Assembly: GCA_934754475.1 (NCBI GenBank)
Contig: CAKVHV010000002.1
Location: forward strand, 62,001 to 126,000
Direction of reading: 5' to 3'
From: an uncultured Clostridia bacterium
GTDB taxonomy: Bacteria; Bacillota; Clostridia; Christensenellales; UBA1242
DNA length: 64,000 nucleotides
Positions within the stretch are counted from its first letter, which is position 1. Each line of letters begins with the position of its first letter. The notes below the pieces were generated by a model that saw nothing but the letters and a program-made list of their open reading frames with translations, had not been told where the DNA came from and did no database searches. Shown here in pieces: positions 41,509-50,873 of this stretch. Made by a program: the position numbers and the translations under genes.

Positions 41509-41936
41509 TAATCAACTACCGTAACACCCATGCTTCTGCAAGTTCCTTCAATCATGCTCATAGCTGTCTCAAGAGTTGCTGCATTAAGGTCAGGCATTTT
41601 TTCTTCTGCGATTGCTTTTACTTGTGCTTTTGTAATCTTAGCAACTTTGTTTTTGATAGAGTTTGCCGAACCGCTTTCAATTCCGCAAGCTTTCTTAATC
41701 AATACAGCTGCTGGTGGAGTTTTTAGCACAAATGTAAATGATCTATCAGCGTAAATTGTAACAACAACTGGAATAACAAATCCAACTTTGTCCTTAGTCT
41801 TGTCGTTAAAGTCTTTAACGAAAGAAGGAAGTTGAATTCCGTAAGGTCCAAGAACGCTACCTACTGGAGGTGCTGCTGTAGCCTTTCCTGCTTGTAATTG
41901 CAATTTTACAACTGCTGTAACTTTTTTCTCTGCCAT
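41508..41936 (-). CDS. rplK: 50S ribosomal protein L11
   Basis: A 142-residue L11, part of the GTPase-associated centre. The N-terminal domain has LQLQAGKATAAPPVGSVLGPYG (Pro-rich switch). The C-terminal RNA-binding domain has TPPAAVLIKKACGIESGS and the final SMGVTVVD. I start at the ATG at 41936 because GGAGG lies six A bases upstream. An upstream in-frame start would add ten residues covering that site. Confidence 0.97.
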   Translation of the reverse strand: MAEKKVTAVVKLQLQAGKATAAPPVGSVLGPYGIQLPSFVKDFNDKTKDKVGFVIPVVVTIYADRSFTFVLKTPPAAVLIKKACGIESGSANSIKNKVAKITKAQVKAIAEEKMPDLNAATLETAMSMIEGTCRSMGVTVVD

Positions 41937-41976
41937 TTTTTTCCTCCTGCCATTATATATTGGCATATGTGGTATA

Positions 41977-42013
41977 AGTGAAATGCATGAATAAAATTTA
42001 CATTTCTCCCACT
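41977..42013 (-). promoter_or_regulatory. Candidate L1-binding hairpin upstream of rplK
   Basis: Minus strand: AGTG, one-sided GGAG bulge, AAATG, paired with CATTT and CACT (42010-42013, 42001-42005, 41981-41985, 41977-41980). It has the same architecture as the hairpin before rplA but different stem bases. Confidence 0.65.
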
Positions 42014-42046
42014 ATATTTTAAATGATAAAATCATATAAAATCAAA

Positions 42047-42736
42047 TTAAATTTTTCGTACTTGGTCTAAGTTTAAATCAACTGGAGTATCTCTACCAAA
42101 CATTTCAACCATAACTTTGAGTTTTGCATTTTCTCTGTCAACAGCAATAACTGTTCCTACAAAACCATTCAAAGCACCATCCAAAACTTCAACCTTGTCA
42201 TTTTCACTAATTGTAATATCAACAACAGTGTTCTTTTCAAGTCTCATCTTGCGAATTTCTTCGTCAGTGAGTGGAAGTGGACGACCTTTTGGTCCAACAA
42301 ATCCAGTAATTCCCCTAGTACGAGTAACAGCATGCCAAATATCATCACCATAAATCATTTTGACAATAATATAACCCGGCATAACTTTTCTGGAAACAAT
42401 TTTTTGTTTTCCGTTCTTTTCTTCAACAACATCTTCCATTGGGATAACAATATCAAATATACGATGTTGCAAATTATACTTATCTTTAACGATTTCCAAA
42501 TTTTCTTTGGCTACATTTTCATAACCCGAGAATGTGTGCAAAACATACCATTTTGCTTCTTCCATTTCGCTATCAACTGTCTTTTCGGTAGTATCATCTA
42601 TTAGATTTCCACTGCCAACTGTCGATACAACTGCATCAATGGCTTGGTCACTAACTGCACTTTCAATAATTTCCTTTTCGTCGTTAGTCTCGGTTTCCAA
42701 TGTTTCAAAAGTATCTTTTAATTCTTCGTTTTCCAT
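42047..42736 (-). CDS. nusG: Transcription termination/antitermination factor NusG
   Basis: A 229-residue NusG. The core starts near residue 58 (AKWYVLHTFSGYENVAKENLE) with the NGN domain including MPGYIIVKM and TRGITGFVGPKGRPLPLTD. The KOW domain is at about 170-225 (NDKVEVLDGALNGFVGTVIAVD). An acidic N-terminal extension of about 55 residues (ETETNDEKEIIE) makes it longer than the usual 175-180. NusG binds RNA polymerase and couples it to ribosomes. AGGAG precedes the ATG. Confidence 0.97.
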   Translation of the reverse strand: MENEELKDTFETLETETNDEKEIIESAVSDQAIDAVVSTVGSGNLIDDTTEKTVDSEMEEAKWYVLHTFSGYENVAKENLEIVKDKYNLQHRIFDIVIPMEDVVEEKNGKQKIVSRKVMPGYIIVKMIYGDDIWHAVTRTRGITGFVGPKGRPLPLTDEEIRKMRLEKNTVVDITISENDKVEVLDGALNGFVGTVIAVDRENAKLKVMVEMFGRDTPVDLNLDQVRKI

Positions 42737-42759
42737 TAGAATACTCCTTGATTGTATTT

Positions 42760-43077
42760 TTATGGTAATAACACATTATTTACCAAACTAAATAATCTAT
42801 CAACACCAAAAAGCAAAAGTGTACAGATTGCAACTACCGCAATAACTACACAAGTATTCTTACAAACAGTGCCAAACGAAGGTCTCGAAACTTTTTTAAG
42901 TTCGCTCCAAACTTCACTCGCTTTACGTTTCAAAGACTTTTTGTCAGATTTGTTCTTTTTAGCATTTTTCTTTTGTTTGTTGTCTACTTTGTCGTTTTTC
43001 TTAAGTTGTTTATTTTTAGCATCTGGAGTAATGATTTCTACATCAGACTCTGCAGGCTGTACATTTTTTTTAGCCAT
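42760..43077 (-). CDS. secE: Protein translocase subunit SecE
   Basis: A 105-residue SecE. The last third is the conserved part: EVWSELKKVSRPSFGTVC (amphipathic helix) and a single transmembrane helix IAVVAICTLLLFGVDRLF. The first 60 residues are a Lys/Asn-rich hydrophilic extension. I start at the ATG at 43077 behind AAGGGA. A TTG two codons upstream is also in frame. It partners SecY (6786-8090). It lies between rpmG and nusG as usual. Confidence 0.93.
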   Translation of the reverse strand: MAKKNVQPAESDVEIITPDAKNKQLKKNDKVDNKQKKNAKKNKSDKKSLKRKASEVWSELKKVSRPSFGTVCKNTCVVIAVVAICTLLLFGVDRLFSLVNNVLLP

Positions 43078-43104
43078 ATTCAAACTTCCCTTAAAAATAT
43101 ATTT

Positions 43105-43254
43105 TTATTTTGTTTCTTTGTGAACAGTATGTTTTTTGCAGAACTTACAATACTTTTTAACTTCGATTCTGTCTGGGTCGTTTTTCTTGTTCTTTTGACT
43201 ATCGTAATTTCTTTGTTTACATTCTGTACAAGCAATAATAATATTATCTCTCAT
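43105..43254 (-). CDS. rpmG: 50S ribosomal protein L33
   Basis: A 49-residue L33 (begins MRDNIIIACTECKQRNY), too short for routine gene calls. Cysteines at 9, 12, 36 and 39 make it the zinc-binding form. It heads the rpmG-secE-nusG-rplK-rplA unit. AGAAGGAG lies before the ATG. Bacteria often carry a second, zinc-free L33 elsewhere. Confidence 0.95.
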   Translation of the reverse strand: MRDNIIIACTECKQRNYDSQKNKKNDPDRIEVKKYCKFCKKHTVHKETK

Positions 43255-43440
43255 AACAATTCTCCTTCTGATAGGTATTTAACTTTGCCAGTCAATTTTA
43301 GCATAAGGACAGATGATTTGTCAATATCTTTACAATAAAAAATAGAGTCGTCAAACAAGTTTCATACTCTATCATTATTTATGCTATATATAATATAATA
43401 TATATTTGACCAAAAATCAAGTCTTTTTAGCAAATTTGCC
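43255..43440 (-). promoter_or_regulatory. Tandem promoters with an intervening terminator hairpin before rpmG
   Basis: Two minus-strand promoters are visible. The distal one is TTGATT (43415-43420), 17 bases, TATATT (43392-43397). The proximal one is TTGACA (43319-43324), 18 bases, extended -10 TGC-TAAAAT (43295-43300). Between them ATAGAGT/ACTCTAT (43342-43348 with 43366-43372) followed by six T on the minus strand forms a terminator. The distal promoter would give a roughly 50-base RNA or an attenuated leader. Confidence 0.6.
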
Positions 43441-43460
43441 AAAAAATATTATTAAATAAA

Positions 43461-43497
43461 AAAGTGAACCCCCACACTTTCCCCCTAGGTTCACTTT
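43461..43497 (-). terminator. Terminator after the 328-residue gene
   Basis: AAAGTGAACC/GGTTCACTTT (43461-43470 with 43488-43497), a 17-base C-rich loop, then a U-rich run on the minus strand. Confidence 0.8.
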
Positions 43498-43552
43498 CAA
43501 ATAGTTTTATTCTTTGAATTTTTGTTTAAAGCAATTTAAATTTCCAAAGCCC

Positions 43553-44539
43553 CTAAATCATCTCTTGACCATCAGAGCCATTCTTTGCTTTATTTTCGTC
43601 AACGATTTTATTGATATACTTACCTAATTCTGAATATGTTTTAACATATATTTCATGGCTTGTTATTTTGCTTTTGGGCATATATTTTTCCAAAGTTCTT
43701 CTATATAAATCATAGTAAAATTTCTTAATTTCTAATAATTTTTTATCGTCTAAATTATAAGGAGCATTTTTATGATTTAACGAATAACCCGCTTTACATA
43801 TATCCGAAACATTATCATTTGTTTTATTAATTAAATCTTCGTTTCCGTGTTCCTTTAGATATTTTTGCTGTTCAACTGAGAATTTTATTTCATATGCACC
43901 GGTATTAAGATTGTAAAAAGGATTTATAACAACTTTGCCTGTTATTTCTCTTTGAACACCATATACAAATCTTGTATTAATGGTAGTAACAAGCTTTCCA
44001 TATTTTTTTATATAATCTTGTTCTAATTTATCAAATTCATCAAACTTTATGTTAGGTAATTTATAAAGCTCTGGTATACAATATTTTACAGTATCTGTTC
44101 TTGCTCTTATAAACAATGGAAATAATTCATTTCCACATTCTTTAGCTCCAATCATTGCCTTTGGCACTTTTAATATTAAAACATTTTTTCTGCCGGACTC
44201 ATCAACGATTTTTTGAATACCATATTTATCAACAGTTTCTTCGTCATACATTTCTATATTTTGCGGGTCGAAAAACAAAGAAAATTCTTGAGATTTTTTA
44301 TCCGAGAAAGAATTGTCCGAAGTTGAGTACATTACACTCTCGTCACTCGGATTTAAATAAATACTGTCTCCTTTCAAGGAAAAGTTAACATAATTAATCT
44401 TTCTATCTAATTCATCATCAATGTTTGAAACAAGCCACATTTCAAATGGCGATATTTCATAGTCATAACATAGTAAATATACATTATCCCCTTTGCAATT
44501 AAGCATATTACTACTTTCAATAGATTCCTTTAATTTCAT
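43553..44539 (-). CDS. Hypothetical protein, 328 residues
   Basis: Not recognised. It is mixed alpha/beta with acidic and aromatic patches (FEMWLVSNIDDELDRKINYV; LFFDPQNIEMYDEE). The C-terminal 70 residues are helical and basic (KKLLEIKKFYYDLYRRTLEKY). There is no signal peptide, membrane helix or enzyme motif. I start at the ATG at 44539 behind GGTGGG. A GTG four codons upstream would include that site. It has its own terminator; promoter not identified. Confidence 0.7.
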   Translation of the reverse strand: MKLKESIESSNMLNCKGDNVYLLCYDYEISPFEMWLVSNIDDELDRKINYVNFSLKGDSIYLNPSDESVMYSTSDNSFSDKKSQEFSLFFDPQNIEMYDEETVDKYGIQKIVDESGRKNVLILKVPKAMIGAKECGNELFPLFIRARTDTVKYCIPELYKLPNIKFDEFDKLEQDYIKKYGKLVTTINTRFVYGVQREITGKVVINPFYNLNTGAYEIKFSVEQQKYLKEHGNEDLINKTNDNVSDICKAGYSLNHKNAPYNLDDKKLLEIKKFYYDLYRRTLEKYMPKSKITSHEIYVKTYSELGKYINKIVDENKAKNGSDGQEMI

Positions 44540-44622
44540 ATTTCCCACCACAAATATTTTAATAATTACATTTTATCACCTGATTTATTAAAAGTCAATA
44601 CCCCATTTTTTGAAATAACACC

Positions 44623-44647
44623 AAAAAAGAATGGGCTTCCCCATTCT
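44623..44647 (-). terminator. Terminator after the 723-residue gene
   Basis: AGAATGGG/CCCATTCT (44628-44635 with 44640-44647), loop CTTC (GAAG in the transcript), and a U run on the minus strand. Confidence 0.9.
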
Positions 44648-44665
44648 AAATTTTAAAAATTTGTT

Positions 44666-46837
44666 TTACATATCTCGTCCATCTATATCATGATTATTTG
44701 ACAAAAAACCATCTAGTCTCTTAGCGTCTTCATAAATACCATTTTCTTCATCAACACCACTAACAAAATCTGTACCTTCGCGATACTGACTTTCAATTGG
44801 TTGTCTGTCTGCATTTTCTTCACGAGTATCACTTTCTGATAGCTCACCCTTGCTCTCATCAAATAAATTTTGCTCTGAATCGCTTTCACTCACGCCAACA
44901 CTGCCTTTCAAAGAATCTCCGGCATTATTTTTGCTTCCCGATACTCCAGCATCAATGCCTTTATTCCCACCCAAAATATCATTGATTGTATTAAACCTAT
45001 CTCCAGCGGGGTTAAACTTATAATTATCATTTTCAGAGTTATTTGCTTCACTTAAATCATTGCCTGTATCAGTCGAATCGCCAAAATTATTAGAAGTATC
45101 AGAAAATGTTGATGTTTCGCCTGTTGTAGTATAAGATGTGCCGCTTGTTTGTGCAAAACCAGTTTGTGATTGTTCTGGCATTATTGAATTGGGTGTATAA
45201 CCATTGTCAGTACCAAAATTTCGAGTAGACCGAGTAGACATAAGATTATCAAACATGGAACCAACTTTACTATCCGAACTTGAGTTCCCAGTCGACCTAG
45301 CACCCAATTTAGATTGTGTGTCTCCTTTAGAAGATGTATCTTCATAATTGCTAGAATCAAATTGTTGACTTTTTGTCTTATCGGATTGTTCTAACGATTG
45401 GGACATTCCATAAAGATTATGTAGTTTTTCTCCCACATCACTTGCACGTTTATCCGCAGTTTCATTAACATATTCATTGTTTATTTCATCGTGTTCTTCA
45501 TTTAGGGTTTTAGATGTCAAATCAGTATTTAATTCAGTATTATTTTCTCTGTTTTTCTCTTCTTGAAGTCTAGCAATAGTCTCTACAATATTTGGCTTAG
45601 ATTCGCCATTTTCTTCACTTTGCATAGTATCTTCATTATTTGAATTTTCTTGTTCATTTTCAGCTTTTAATTCTTGAATACTATCTTGTTTAATATCTTG
45701 AATTATAGGATTTGTCTGGTTGTCTTGTTCTTGAGATTGTTCACTTTCGTTTTCGTCTTCAGACTCTTCTTCGTCGCCTTCGCCTTCACCTTCTTCTTCC
45801 ATTTCATCAAACAAAACTGGATTTTCAAAAGTTGTAGATGCACCACTTACACGCATCTCTTCACTTAATCTTTCTTTGTATTCTTTTTCTACATCGTCAG
45901 ATGAGTTATCGTCATTATCGGCATTGGCTGGAGCATTTTCTATAGACTTGTTCATTTGGTCTAGTTTTGCCCTATCGCTTGCATCAAGCATATTGAAAGC
46001 TTTTGCATTCGCTTTGTCGCTGAATTTTGATACACTTTCGGTGAAAATATCCAAAGCATCTTTGCATTCAACATTAAATTCGGCTTCTTGTTGAATAAAA
46101 ATTTCCTTTGTTCCTGAGATTTCTTCGATACAAGCATCAAGTAGTTCGTTGAGAGCCTTGTAATTCTTTTCTTTTAGGAATACTTCTTCAATTAGAGCAT
46201 ATCTTTCATTAAATGAGTTAAGAACGGCATTGCTAAATTCATTGTCGAGTTTGGTAAGTTTAGATAGTCTAAAAGTAAAATATTTACCATAAGCATCGAG
46301 CATTTTTTCTTCGGAAAGTTTGGAAAGAAGCAACATATATGCTTTTTTGGCTAAAATATAACTATCTTCAATATTTAAATCTTCCAACGATTTTTTTTCT
46401 TTGCCTTCGTCGTCACCTTCTTCATCTTCGTCAGTTACGTGGAATTTTGAATACGACTCATCCAAAAAGTTATCGACAGTACTTTTGAACTCTGCAATTT
46501 TGGTTTTGATTATGTTTTGAAGATAACCATTAACTTTTTCGACTTCTTCAAGCACAAAAAGTGAAGATGTAGCCATATCTTCGTCATCACGAGAATTATC
46601 AAAAGTTATTTCAAACATAATTTCGCCATAGCCTATCAAACTACCGCTACAAAACATTGAATTATTATATGAACTTTTTCTAACCTTTTTTAATTCAATT
46701 AGTTCGCTTACAATTTGTGGAGCGATGTGATAATTTCCGTTATCGTCGTATTCCCCTAGCAAGTTGTTTTTGATAATGTCCATTTTTTCGGTTACAAAAT
46801 TATCTTGAGTATCTTTTCTTACAAAATCTTTTTCCAT
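44666..46837 (-). CDS. Hypothetical acidic protein with long disordered C-terminal half
   Basis: A 723-residue protein, not recognised. Residues 1-300 are mainly helical (NLLGEYDDNGNYHIAPQI; LAKKAYMLLLSKLSEEKML). Residues 300-723 are low-complexity, rich in Glu, Ser, Asn, Asp and Thr (EEEGEGEGDEEESEDENE; STGNSSSDSKVGS) with no folded-domain signals. There is no signal peptide or transmembrane helix, so it is cytoplasmic as read. AAGGAAA precedes the ATG. It lies between tuf and the rpmG unit, where other Clostridia have no gene. Confidence 0.75.
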   Translation of the reverse strand: MEKDFVRKDTQDNFVTEKMDIIKNNLLGEYDDNGNYHIAPQIVSELIELKKVRKSSYNNSMFCSGSLIGYGEIMFEITFDNSRDDEDMATSSLFVLEEVEKVNGYLQNIIKTKIAEFKSTVDNFLDESYSKFHVTDEDEEGDDEGKEKKSLEDLNIEDSYILAKKAYMLLLSKLSEEKMLDAYGKYFTFRLSKLTKLDNEFSNAVLNSFNERYALIEEVFLKEKNYKALNELLDACIEEISGTKEIFIQQEAEFNVECKDALDIFTESVSKFSDKANAKAFNMLDASDRAKLDQMNKSIENAPANADNDDNSSDDVEKEYKERLSEEMRVSGASTTFENPVLFDEMEEEGEGEGDEEESEDENESEQSQEQDNQTNPIIQDIKQDSIQELKAENEQENSNNEDTMQSEENGESKPNIVETIARLQEEKNRENNTELNTDLTSKTLNEEHDEINNEYVNETADKRASDVGEKLHNLYGMSQSLEQSDKTKSQQFDSSNYEDTSSKGDTQSKLGARSTGNSSSDSKVGSMFDNLMSTRSTRNFGTDNGYTPNSIMPEQSQTGFAQTSGTSYTTTGETSTFSDTSNNFGDSTDTGNDLSEANNSENDNYKFNPAGDRFNTINDILGGNKGIDAGVSGSKNNAGDSLKGSVGVSESDSEQNLFDESKGELSESDTREENADRQPIESQYREGTDFVSGVDEENGIYEDAKRLDGFLSNNHDIDGRDM

Positions 46838-46960
46838 AAACTTTTCCTTATAGTGTTAAATTGTGCTAATCTAAAAACTAAATTCAAAAAATAAATATTT
46901 CTATCCTTAATATTTTAACACATCAATACAAAAAAAGGAAACAAATCAAAATTAAAAAAT

Positions 46961-46995
46961 AAAAAAACATGAGTAATGGAAAACCATTACCCATG
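46961..46995 (-). terminator. Terminator after tuf
   Basis: A 12-bp stem CATGGGTAATGG/CCATTACTCATG on the minus strand (one G-U pair) with a four-base loop and a run of seven T. Confidence 0.92.
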
Positions 46996-47016
46996 ATAAA
47001 TTGACTAAAAGTGAAA

Positions 47017-48219
47017 TTACTCGATAATTGAGCTAACAACACCTGAACCAACTGTTCTGCCACCTTCACGGATAGCGAAACGCAAACCTTGTTCGATAGC
47101 AATTGGAGTGATAAGTTTGATAGTCATTCTAACGTTATCACCTGGCATTACCATTTCAACGCCTTCAGGAAGTTCGATAGTACCAGTAACGTCTGTTGTA
47201 CGGAAGTAGAATTGTGGTCTGTAACCATTGAAGAATGGAGTATGACGTCCACCTTCTTCTTTCTTCAATACGTATACTTCAGCTGTGAAGTGAGTATGTG
47301 GATGAATTGAACCTGGTTTAGCAAGAACTTGTCCTCTTTCGATTTCGTTTCTTTGAACACCACGAAGTAGAAGACCTACGTTGTCACCTGCTTCAGCTTG
47401 GTCAAGCATCTTTCTGAACATTTCAACACCAGTAATAACTGTTTGAAGTTTAGAACCCATACCAACGATTTCTACAGTGTCACCAACTTTAACTGTTCCT
47501 CTTTCTACTCTACCTGTAGCAACTGTACCACGACCTGTGATTGTGAATACGTCTTCTACTGGCATCAAGAATGGTTTGTCAGTTTCTCTAACTGGGTCAG
47601 GAATATAAGTATCAAGAGCGTTCATAAGTTCGTTGATACATTGACAAGCAGGATCGTCAACTTTTCCTTCTTTAGCAGCTTCCAAAGCTTTTAGAGCGGA
47701 ACCTTTGATAATTGGAGTTTTGTCTCCTGGGAAACCATACTCAGTAAGTAGGTCTCTGATTTCCATTTCTACTAGTTCAAGTAGTTCTGGGTCATTAACT
47801 TGGTCAGTTTTGTTCATGAATACTACAATGTATGGAACACCAACTTGTCTAGCAAGAAGAATGTGTTCTCTTGTTTGAGGCATTGGACCATCAGTTGCAG
47901 CAACAACTAGGATAGCACCGTCCATTTGAGCAGCACCAGTGATCATGTTTTTAACATAGTCAGCGTGTCCTGGACAGTCTACGTGTGCATAGTGACGTTT
48001 GTCTGTTTCGTATTCAACGTGAGCGGTATTGATTGTAATACCTCTTTGTCTTTCTTCTGGTGCTTTATCAATAGCGCCATAGTCCATTGCTAGTGCTTTA
48101 CCTTGAGCAGCAAGTGTCATAGTAATAGCAGCAGTCAATGTTGTTTTGCCGTGGTCAACGTGACCGATTGTACCAACGTTAACGTGTGGCTTAGTTCTTT
48201 CGTATTTTGCTTTTGCCAT
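47017..48219 (-). CDS. tuf: Elongation factor Tu
   Basis: A 400-residue EF-Tu delivering aminoacyl-tRNA to the ribosome. The G domain has GHVDHGKTT (about 18-26), DCPGHADYVKNMITG and NKTDQV. Domains 2 and 3 follow with GRGTVATGRVERG and the C-terminal RFAIREGGRTVGSGVV. Only this copy is in the window. AGGAGG precedes the ATG. It is the last gene of the str operon. Confidence 0.99.
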   Translation of the reverse strand: MAKAKYERTKPHVNVGTIGHVDHGKTTLTAAITMTLAAQGKALAMDYGAIDKAPEERQRGITINTAHVEYETDKRHYAHVDCPGHADYVKNMITGAAQMDGAILVVAATDGPMPQTREHILLARQVGVPYIVVFMNKTDQVNDPELLELVEMEIRDLLTEYGFPGDKTPIIKGSALKALEAAKEGKVDDPACQCINELMNALDTYIPDPVRETDKPFLMPVEDVFTITGRGTVATGRVERGTVKVGDTVEIVGMGSKLQTVITGVEMFRKMLDQAEAGDNVGLLLRGVQRNEIERGQVLAKPGSIHPHTHFTAEVYVLKKEEGGRHTPFFNGYRPQFYFRTTDVTGTIELPEGVEMVMPGDNVRMTIKLITPIAIEQGLRFAIREGGRTVGSGVVSSIIE

Positions 48220-48254
48220 TTTTTAATATCCTCCTAAATTTATTTAATTAAAAA

Positions 48255-50333
48255 TTAGCCTTTTTTGTTTTCGCCAATAACTTTTTCGGCGATATTTTTT
48301 GGAACTTCTAAATAATGAGAAAATTCCATACTGAAAGTTCCACGACCTTGAGTAAGTCCACGAAGGTCTGTTGCATAACCAAACATTTCTCCAAGTGGAA
48401 TCTCTGCGTGAATAACTTGAGTACCGTTACGCAAATCAGTGCCACTTAGCACACCACGTCTACGAGTAATATTACCCATAACGTCGCCTAAGTAGTCATC
48501 AGGTGTTTCAACTTCAACCTTCATAATTGGTTCAAGTAAAACAGGGTCTGCCTTTCTCGCACCTTCTTTGAAAGCAAGAGAACCAGCAATTTTATATGCC
48601 ATTTCTGATGAGTCTACATCGTGATAAGAACCATCAAAAAGCGTAACCATAAAGTCAACGGTTTCAAATCCAGCAAGAACACCATTTTGTTTTGCTTCTT
48701 GAATACCTGCGTCGATAGCTGGGATATATTCCTTAGGAATAGCACCACCAACAATCTTATTTTCAAATTTGTAACCTTCTCCGGCTGGAAGTGGAGTAAG
48801 TTTAACCCAACAGTGACCGTATTGACCACGACCACCAGATTGTTTGATATACTTACCTTCAACTTCAACTTCTTTGCGGATAGTCTCTCTATAAGCAACT
48901 TGAGGAGCGCCAACATTAGCATCAACCTTAAATTCTCTCTTAAGTCTATCTACAATAATTTCAAGGTGAAGTTCACCCATTCCGGCAATGATTGTTTGAC
49001 CAGTTTCTTGGTCGGTGTATGTCTTGAATGTTGGGTCTTCTTCGGCTAGTTTTACAAGTGCTATAACCATTTTTTCTTGGTCAGCCTTAGTTTTTGGCTC
49101 AATAGCAACTCTAATAACTGGTTCTGGGAAGTCCATGCTTTCAAGTACAATTGGTTTGTTTTCTGCACAAAGAGTATCACCTGTTGTAGTGTCTTTGAGT
49201 CCAACTAGGGCTACAATTTCACCAGCATAAGCTTCTTCAATTTCTTCACGGTGATTTGCGTGCATTCTTATAATTCTACCGATTCTTTCCTTTTTGTCTT
49301 TGCAACTATTATATACATAACTACCTGCAGTCAAGACACCAGAATAGATACGGAAGAATGTAAGACGTCCAACATATGGGTCAGTCATAATCTTGAATGC
49401 AAGACCAGCAAATGGTTCTGTATCCGAACTATGTCTGTCTTCTTCGATATCCGTACCAGGTTTTGTTCCCCTAATAGCTTCGATATCTGTTGGAGCTGGC
49501 ATGTAATCTACGATTGCATCTAGCAATTTTTGAATACCTTTGTTTTTGAAAGATGTACCACATACAACTGGATTCAATTTTCCAGAAATAGTACCCTTTC
49601 TAATTCCCTTTTTGATTTCTTCAACTGTCAAATCGCCAGTTTCAAAGTATTTTTCCATAAGGGAATCATCTTGTTCAGCAGCAATTTCTACAAGTTCTGC
49701 TCTAAATTTGTTAGCTTTGTCTTTGTATTCAGCAGGAATTTCTTCTACTCTAGTCTTTGTACCAGTTTCATCATCATAGAAAGTAGCATTCATTTCAACT
49801 AGGTCGATAATTCCTTTGAATTCATCAGCTTCGCCAATTGGCAATTGGATAGCAACAGCATTGGCTTTGAGTCTGTTTTTCATACTTTCGATAACTTTTT
49901 CAAAGTTAGCATCGTTAATATCCATTTTGTTAACATAAGCCATTCTAGGAACGTTATATTTGTCAGCAAGACGCCAGTTTGTTTCACTTTGGGCTTCAAC
50001 ACCTGCTCTTGCACTAAATACAGCAACAGCACCGTCCAAAACCTTCAAACTTCTGTTAACTTCAACTGTAAAGTCAACGTGTCCCGGAGTGTCTATGATA
50101 TTAATTTGGTGATTTTTCCACATACAAGTTGTAGCGGCACTAGTGATTGTGATACCCCTTTCTTGTTCTTGAGCCATCCAGTCCATAGTTGCTTCACCTT
50201 CGTGAACTTCACCAATCTTGTGAGTTTTTCCAGTAAAGAACAAAATTCTTTCTGTAGTAGTAGTTTTACCCGCATCAATGTGCGCCATAATACCTACGTT
50301 TCTTAATTCGCTTAAGGGAGTCTTTCTAGGCAT
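48255..50333 (-). CDS. fusA: Elongation factor G
   Basis: A 692-residue translocation GTPase. G1 is AHIDAGKTTTTE (about 17-28), G3 DTPGHVDF, and G4 NKMD. Domain IV has the conserved SGGRGQYGHCWV and the tip region, and domain V ends with FSHYLEVPKNIAEKVI. It is full length. It lies between rpsG (18-base gap) and tuf. AAGGAG precedes the ATG. Confidence 0.99.
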   Translation of the reverse strand: MPRKTPLSELRNVGIMAHIDAGKTTTTERILFFTGKTHKIGEVHEGEATMDWMAQEQERGITITSAATTCMWKNHQINIIDTPGHVDFTVEVNRSLKVLDGAVAVFSARAGVEAQSETNWRLADKYNVPRMAYVNKMDINDANFEKVIESMKNRLKANAVAIQLPIGEADEFKGIIDLVEMNATFYDDETGTKTRVEEIPAEYKDKANKFRAELVEIAAEQDDSLMEKYFETGDLTVEEIKKGIRKGTISGKLNPVVCGTSFKNKGIQKLLDAIVDYMPAPTDIEAIRGTKPGTDIEEDRHSSDTEPFAGLAFKIMTDPYVGRLTFFRIYSGVLTAGSYVYNSCKDKKERIGRIIRMHANHREEIEEAYAGEIVALVGLKDTTTGDTLCAENKPIVLESMDFPEPVIRVAIEPKTKADQEKMVIALVKLAEEDPTFKTYTDQETGQTIIAGMGELHLEIIVDRLKREFKVDANVGAPQVAYRETIRKEVEVEGKYIKQSGGRGQYGHCWVKLTPLPAGEGYKFENKIVGGAIPKEYIPAIDAGIQEAKQNGVLAGFETVDFMVTLFDGSYHDVDSSEMAYKIAGSLAFKEGARKADPVLLEPIMKVEVETPDDYLGDVMGNITRRRGVLSGTDLRNGTQVIHAEIPLGEMFGYATDLRGLTQGRGTFSMEFSHYLEVPKNIAEKVIGENKKG

Positions 50334-50351
50334 AAATTAATTCTCCTTAAA

Positions 50352-50822
50352 TTACCAACGATAATGTGCAAAAGCCTTATTGCTTTCTGCCATTTTGTGA
50401 GTATCGTCTTTCTTTTTGAATGCACCACCAGTACTGTTGTAAGCATCCATAATTTCGTTTGCAAGTTTTTCTTCCATGCTCTTTTCGTTTCTTTTTCTTG
50501 CGTATGTAACCAACCATCTAATAGCTAGAGTTTGTTGTCTAGCAGGGCTGATTTCGATAGGTACTTGGTAGTTACTACCACCAACACGTCTAGCCTTGGT
50601 TTCTAGTAATGGTTTAACATTTTCTAGTGCTTGCATAAAGTACTTATCTGGTTCAACGCTTAGTTTATCTTTGATTATATCAAATGCACCGTACACAATT
50701 CCTTCGGCGATAGCCTTTTTGCCATCAAGCATAATTTGGTTGATAAGTTTTGTTACAACCTTATTATTATAGACAAAATCTGGCAACACGTCTCTTTTGC
50801 GTACACCACTTCTTCTTGGCAT
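50352..50822 (-). CDS. rpsG: 30S ribosomal protein S7
   Basis: A 156-residue S7 organising the 30S head. Features are MPRRSGVRKRDVLPDFVYNN, the helical core with GGSNYQVPIEISPARQQTLAIRW-type motif near 78-98, and the C-terminal KKKDDTHKMAESNKAFAHYRW. In other bacteria S7 represses the str operon. No specific target was identified here. Confidence 0.98.
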   Translation of the reverse strand: MPRRSGVRKRDVLPDFVYNNKVVTKLINQIMLDGKKAIAEGIVYGAFDIIKDKLSVEPDKYFMQALENVKPLLETKARRVGGSNYQVPIEISPARQQTLAIRWLVTYARKRNEKSMEEKLANEIMDAYNSTGGAFKKKDDTHKMAESNKAFAHYRW

Positions 50823-50873
50823 AATTTTTCTCCTTGTTTAATTTTTTAAGTTTTCTAGCATAACACTAGTTGA

